Source: Mediterraneibacter massiliensis (GTDB taxonomy: Bacteria; Bacillota; Clostridia; Lachnospirales; Lachnospiraceae). Taken from it: DNA of 64,000 nt. The translations under genes and the position numbers were made by a program. Location: contig NZ_LN913000.1 in assembly GCF_001487105.1 (NCBI RefSeq), positions 372,001 through 436,000 on the forward strand. The letters are read 5' to 3'. Of the stretch, positions 60,547 through 64,000 are shown in pieces. A model generated the notes under the pieces. It did no database searches, was not told the DNA's origin, and saw only the letters and a program-made list of their open reading frames with translations. How positions within the stretch are numbered: position 1 is the first letter of the stretch; each line of letters starts with the position of its first letter.

Positions 60547-62022
60547 GTGAATATTTCATTTCTTGATATTGCAATTATGGTATTATATTTAGTGTTCACA
60601 TTATTTATAGGATACTATGTCTCAAAAAAAGTAAATGGTTTTGAGGATTTTGCCTTGGGCGGCCGGTCGTTTGGCCCATTTGCCCTGGCGGCAACATTTG
60701 GAGCAACGAATTTTTCTACATGGAGTATGGTCGGAAAGCCTGGTGTTGTTTATAATTCTGGTATCTCGGTTGTGTGGATCGCGCTGAATGCCTGTGCTTG
60801 TGTGCTGGCAGCGGTCGTGTTTGTGCCTATTTATCGTAAGTTGCGTTATACAACGATGTCAGAGATTTTTGAAGACAGATATGACGGAAAGGTACGAAGT
60901 GTGATCAGTGTGATCTGGGTCATCGCAGATACAATGAACCGCATGGGTGTTACTACTTATGCGGCGGCAGTAATTATAAGTCTGTTATTCGATATTCCTT
61001 TGTGGATTGTGATCATTGGTACAGCGATCATCGTTTTGATCTATACCTATCTTGGCGGTCTGACATCCGTTGTTGTAACAGATGTTATTCAATTCGTCCT
61101 GATGTGGATCGGCTTATTTATTGGAATGGTATTTATTTTTAAAGAATTTGGCGGATGGACTGGACTGGTTGATGCTGTTCCGGCGGAAATCATGGAAATT
61201 GTTCCCGGAATCGAACATCCAAACGGATGGCCGTATATTATCGCGATGACATTATTAGGCTTCCCTTATTTTATTACGAGTCAGTTTGTTATGCAGCGTG
61301 GATTGGGAGCCAAAACAGTAAATGTTGCCAGATGGGGAATTTTATTTGCAGGACTGATTGCAATCCCAATGGCGATCATGGAGATCCTTCCGGGAATTGC
61401 TGCGAAAGCAATGCTTGATCCAGCTACTGTTGCGTCTATGAATCCGGATATGGTCGGACCGACTATCTTTATGCAGTTATTGCCGACAGGGTTATTAGGA
61501 ATTTTCTTTTCCGCACTTATAGCAGCCGGGCTGTCTACTGCTGATTCAGCACTGTGCGCTTCTTCTTCTTTGATCACAGAAGATTTTTATAGAAAATGGA
61601 AGCCAAATGAATCTTCAGAAAAGTATTTAAAAGTGTCTCGTATCGTAACGATCATCATGGCTGTTTTGGGAACATGTTGGGCATTGTTAGTGCCAAAGAT
61701 CGGCGGCGCATTGAATGCAATCCTGAATGTAATTGCGATAACAGATATGCCAATATTTGTAATTATTGTTTTAGGATTATTTATTAAGAAGATAAATGCG
61801 ACAGGAGCATTGGCAGGACTGCTTGCAGGAACAGTGTGCGGAGCAATCGTATCCTTTACCGGAACCGGCGGGATCCAGGCACTGGCGGCTACAACGGCCA
61901 CAAGTACATGTGTATCATTGATTGTTTGTCTGTTTGTTTCTTATCTGACAAGAAGAAGTACAGTGGAAGAAAATAGAATGAGTAAGTTCTTTAACAGAAT
62001 TTCTATGCCGGAAGAAGAGTAA
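60547..62022 (+). CDS. Sodium:solute symporter (SSS family)
   Basis: The 491-residue transporter has about 13 membrane spans. SSS landmarks are GGRSFGPFALAATFGATNFS near the N-terminus, YTYLGGLTSVVVTDVIQFV, and the sodium-site helix SALIAAGLSTADSALCASSS. GTG start with GGGGGTG upstream. It imports an organic solute with Na+; the same family includes proline, pantothenate and sialic acid carriers. Operon position makes its substrate the likely input for the enzymes downstream. Confidence 0.94.
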   Translation: MNISFLDIAIMVLYLVFTLFIGYYVSKKVNGFEDFALGGRSFGPFALAATFGATNFSTWSMVGKPGVVYNSGISVVWIALNACACVLAAVVFVPIYRKLRYTTMSEIFEDRYDGKVRSVISVIWVIADTMNRMGVTTYAAAVIISLLFDIPLWIVIIGTAIIVLIYTYLGGLTSVVVTDVIQFVLMWIGLFIGMVFIFKEFGGWTGLVDAVPAEIMEIVPGIEHPNGWPYIIAMTLLGFPYFITSQFVMQRGLGAKTVNVARWGILFAGLIAIPMAIMEILPGIAAKAMLDPATVASMNPDMVGPTIFMQLLPTGLLGIFFSALIAAGLSTADSALCASSSLITEDFYRKWKPNESSEKYLKVSRIVTIIMAVLGTCWALLVPKIGGALNAILNVIAITDMPIFVIIVLGLFIKKINATGALAGLLAGTVCGAIVSFTGTGGIQALAATTATSTCVSLIVCLFVSYLTRRSTVEENRMSKFFNRISMPEEE

Positions 62023-62029
62023 TGAAAAG

Positions 62030-62071
62030 AAGAGGGTGTCTTAATTTGCAGGATTAAGGGGCCCTCTTTGA
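62030..62071 (+). terminator. Imperfect hairpin between transporter and dehydrogenase genes
   Basis: AGAGGG and CTTAAT on the left pair with ATTAAG and CCCTCT on the right, followed by TTTGAT. The weak T tract suggests partial termination only. Confidence 0.45.
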
Positions 62072-62087
62072 TAAGTAGGAGGTTTAT

Positions 62088-63092
62088 ATGAAAAAAGTTA
62101 AGTTTGGAATTGTAGGAGTTGGAGACTTTGGGGTCATGCATATTCAGGCATTAAAACAATTGCCTGAGGCGGAAGTCCATGCAGTCAGCTGTAGAACAGA
62201 AAGCCGATTGAAAACAATCTGTGAGAAATATAAAATTCCTAATTGGTATACGAATGTGGATGATCTTATGAATGATCCGGAGATCGATGTGATCATTGTT
62301 GCTACAGGGGAGGATACACATTACAGCTTTACAGAGAAGGCGATCCGGGCCGGAAAACATGTGTTATTAGAAAAACCCATTTGTTTAAATATGGAAGATG
62401 GGAAAAAGCTGCTAGAATTAGAGCAAAGTACGGATCTATATATTTTGCCGGGACATATCTTACGTTATGACGCATCTTACAATAATGCTTATAGAATATT
62501 ACAAAATGAAGATATGTATGGTAGAATTTTATCCATCAGAGTAAAAAGAAACGTACCGATCGAGAGATTTTCGCTGCATTCAAGAACACATCCGGTTTTT
62601 ATGGCATTGGCGCATGACATAGATATCATTACATGGCTGACAGATTCTCACATAAAAAGCGTCTGTGGAATCCAGAAAAAATCGAAAGAGGAATATAGAA
62701 GTCCTGATATTGTGTTTGGGATCGCAGAAATGGAAAATGGCGTAGTATGTAATCTGGAAACGCAGTGGAGGCTGCCTAATGAATTTGGACAGTATTTGGA
62801 TACGGAATTGACAGTGATGACGGAAAAAGGGCAGTTGAAACTGAATTGTCCGGGGAATACACTTGTATCTATGTTTGATGGAAAGTTAGAAAGTCATGAC
62901 ATGACATTATGGCCGGAAATCAACGGTGAGATTACAGGAGCTTTGGTAAACGAAAATAAGCATATGATCGATCTGGTTTTGGGGAGAACGAAGAAACCGG
63001 TCGTTACTGTTGAACAGGCAGTGCGCGGTATTGAATTTTGCCAGTATTTAATTGAATCTTGTAATACCGGTAAAATTGTGGAAAGGGGATGA
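62088..63092 (+). CDS. Gfo/Idh/MocA family oxidoreductase
   Basis: The 334-residue NAD(P)-dependent dehydrogenase has the Rossmann start FGIVGVGDFGVMHIQALKQL, the EKPICLN motif with catalytic lysine, and the C-terminal alpha/beta domain. AGGAGG lies 6 nt upstream. The family oxidises sugar, inositol or amino-linked polyols. It overlaps the next gene by 4 bp (ATGA). Confidence 0.93.
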   Translation: MKKVKFGIVGVGDFGVMHIQALKQLPEAEVHAVSCRTESRLKTICEKYKIPNWYTNVDDLMNDPEIDVIIVATGEDTHYSFTEKAIRAGKHVLLEKPICLNMEDGKKLLELEQSTDLYILPGHILRYDASYNNAYRILQNEDMYGRILSIRVKRNVPIERFSLHSRTHPVFMALAHDIDIITWLTDSHIKSVCGIQKKSKEEYRSPDIVFGIAEMENGVVCNLETQWRLPNEFGQYLDTELTVMTEKGQLKLNCPGNTLVSMFDGKLESHDMTLWPEINGEITGALVNENKHMIDLVLGRTKKPVVTVEQAVRGIEFCQYLIESCNTGKIVERG

Positions 63093-63829
63093 ATAGCCAA
63101 ATGAGATTAACGGAAGATATTTACTTGGTGGGAAGTGCGGAATTTGGGATTTCCAATGCATATGACTGTCATGTTTATTTGATCGACGGCGGCGAAGAAG
63201 CGGCGTTGATCGACTGTGGCGTGGGGTATGATACTGGACAGATCATCCGAAATATAGAAAAATATATAGATATAGAAAAATTGAAAAAAGTATATCTTAC
63301 GCATCTGCATGCGGATCATTGCGGGGGTGGAAGGGACCTGCAGGAATTAGGGATAAAAATCGCCGCGCCTCGAAATGAATGGGAAGATATGCAGGCTCAT
63401 CCAGATGAGATAAGAGAAGCTTATGAGATTTCCCAAAATTCAGGATGTTATCCGGAGGGAAAAGAATTTATTTTCCCCAATCCTGACTTGTATGTTACGG
63501 ATGGAGAAGAACTTAAAGTAGGAAAATATACATTAAGATGTATTGAATTACGTGGGCACAGCGCAGGGCTGATGGCATATTTTTTAGAGGATGGAAAAAG
63601 AAAAATCTTGTTTTCCGGAGATTATGTCTTTGTCAATGGACTAGTCGGACTGTTGAATTGTCCGGGCTGTGATCTATCTTTATATAGACAAGATATTAAA
63701 AAATTAAAAGGACTTGAAGCAGATATATTATTGCCGGGACATCGGATGGTCGTAATGGATCGTGCACAGGAACATATTGACAAAGCGATTTATCATATGT
63801 CCAGAGCATTTATACCGCCGTCGTTTTAA
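63089..63829 (+). CDS. MBL-fold metallo-hydrolase
   Basis: The 246-residue protein has the metallo-beta-lactamase metal motif THLHADHCGG, then RGHSAG, FSGDYVF and LLPGH, enough for a dinuclear zinc or iron site. It resembles glyoxalase II-type and lactonase-type hydrolases, so ring opening or ester cleavage is possible. The ATG at 63089 is coupled to the preceding stop; a second ATG at 63101 is possible. Confidence 0.9.
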   Translation: MNSQMRLTEDIYLVGSAEFGISNAYDCHVYLIDGGEEAALIDCGVGYDTGQIIRNIEKYIDIEKLKKVYLTHLHADHCGGGRDLQELGIKIAAPRNEWEDMQAHPDEIREAYEISQNSGCYPEGKEFIFPNPDLYVTDGEELKVGKYTLRCIELRGHSAGLMAYFLEDGKRKILFSGDYVFVNGLVGLLNCPGCDLSLYRQDIKKLKGLEADILLPGHRMVVMDRAQEHIDKAIYHMSRAFIPPSF

Positions 63830-63842
63830 GAGTGAGAAGAGT

Positions 63843-64000
63843 ATGAAAAGAGAAATCAGTCAGATATTAAAAGAGTTTGTAGAAATTCCAAGTGTAAATC
63901 CAGGAAATTGTAAATTAGAAGACAACGATTTTTTCGGGGAAGCTGCTTTTGTGGAGCATGTGTATGAAATGTTTTGCGCAGAGGGGTATTATTGTGAGAA
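63843..64000 (+). CDS. M20 family metallopeptidase, 3' truncated by window
   Basis: Only the first 52 residues are visible: MKREISQILKEFVEIPSVNP, then FFGEAAFVEHVYEMFCAEGY. This is the usual opening of M20/M25/M40 peptidases and deacylases (acetylornithine deacetylase, dipeptidases, N-carbamoyl hydrolases). It starts 13 bp after the MBL stop and probably continues the operon. Confidence 0.75.
   Translation, partial: MKREISQILKEFVEIPSVNPGNCKLEDNDFFGEAAFVEHVYEMFCAEGYYCE

Overview
The window looks like chromosome of a gut Lachnospiraceae-type Clostridium (Bacillota). Pointers are strong Shine-Dalgarno sites, moderate GC, a SAM-I riboswitch in front of metK, a KtrAB potassium system with its own two-component pair, lysyl-tRNA synthetase with an appended tRNA-binding domain, and Tn916/Tn1549-type mobile DNA. 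No rRNA, tRNA or CRISPR array was seen.

Region 1 (1-6.3 kb) is carbon metabolism: the 3' part of an Fe-S/FAD old-yellow-enzyme-type reductase, divergent AraC and IclR regulators, then KDPG/KDG aldolase, KDG kinase and a second PfkB kinase. Two matching palindromes (3214-3230 and 3372-3388) suggest that the IclR protein controls itself and the aldolase operon. Region 2 (6.3-24.9 kb) is core housekeeping, almost all on the + strand: a shikimate-kinase-like protein, murA, a CapA-type protein, riboswitch-metK, histidine kinase/response regulator/ktrB/ktrA, a SpoU methyltransferase, a patatin domain fused in frame to ornithine carbamoyltransferase, birA, a small conserved protein, coaX, dusB, greA and lysS.

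Region 3 (24.9-55.6 kb) is a mosaic accessory island. It holds a MerR regulator with a classic 19-bp-spacer promoter. An approximately 5.8 kb mobilizable element (28133-33909) follows, with Tn916-type Int/Xis, a MobT-like initiator, dfrF-type trimethoprim-resistant DHFR and an MGMT-like protein, bounded by 20-bp near-identical repeats. Next come scars of a larger Tn1549-like ICE (methylase/helicase, VirB4 and integrase fragments), an Abi/HEPN gene, and a LytTR-AgrC two-component system with a Bce-type ABC exporter. A second mobilizable element (about 41.3-46.9 kb) has an RSF1010-like oriT, a relaxase cut by one stop codon, two genes overprinted in the relaxase 3' end, an XRE/Xis switch and its own integrase. 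The island ends with a RelBE-type toxin-antitoxin pair, small regulatory and membrane genes, several gene fragments, a broken beta-helix surface protein and an IS200-like element.

Region 4 (55.7-64 kb) returns to chromosomal genes: a HIRAN protein, a WYL regulator and a DUF1848 fragment. These are followed by a divergent catabolic cluster: an HpcH/HpaI aldolase and a PAS-HTH regulator on the minus strand; RidA, a small membrane protein, an SSS transporter, a Gfo/Idh/MocA dehydrogenase, an MBL-fold hydrolase and the start of an M20 peptidase on the plus strand. The cluster reads as uptake and breakdown of one small organic acid or amino-acid-like substrate whose identity the sequence does not show.
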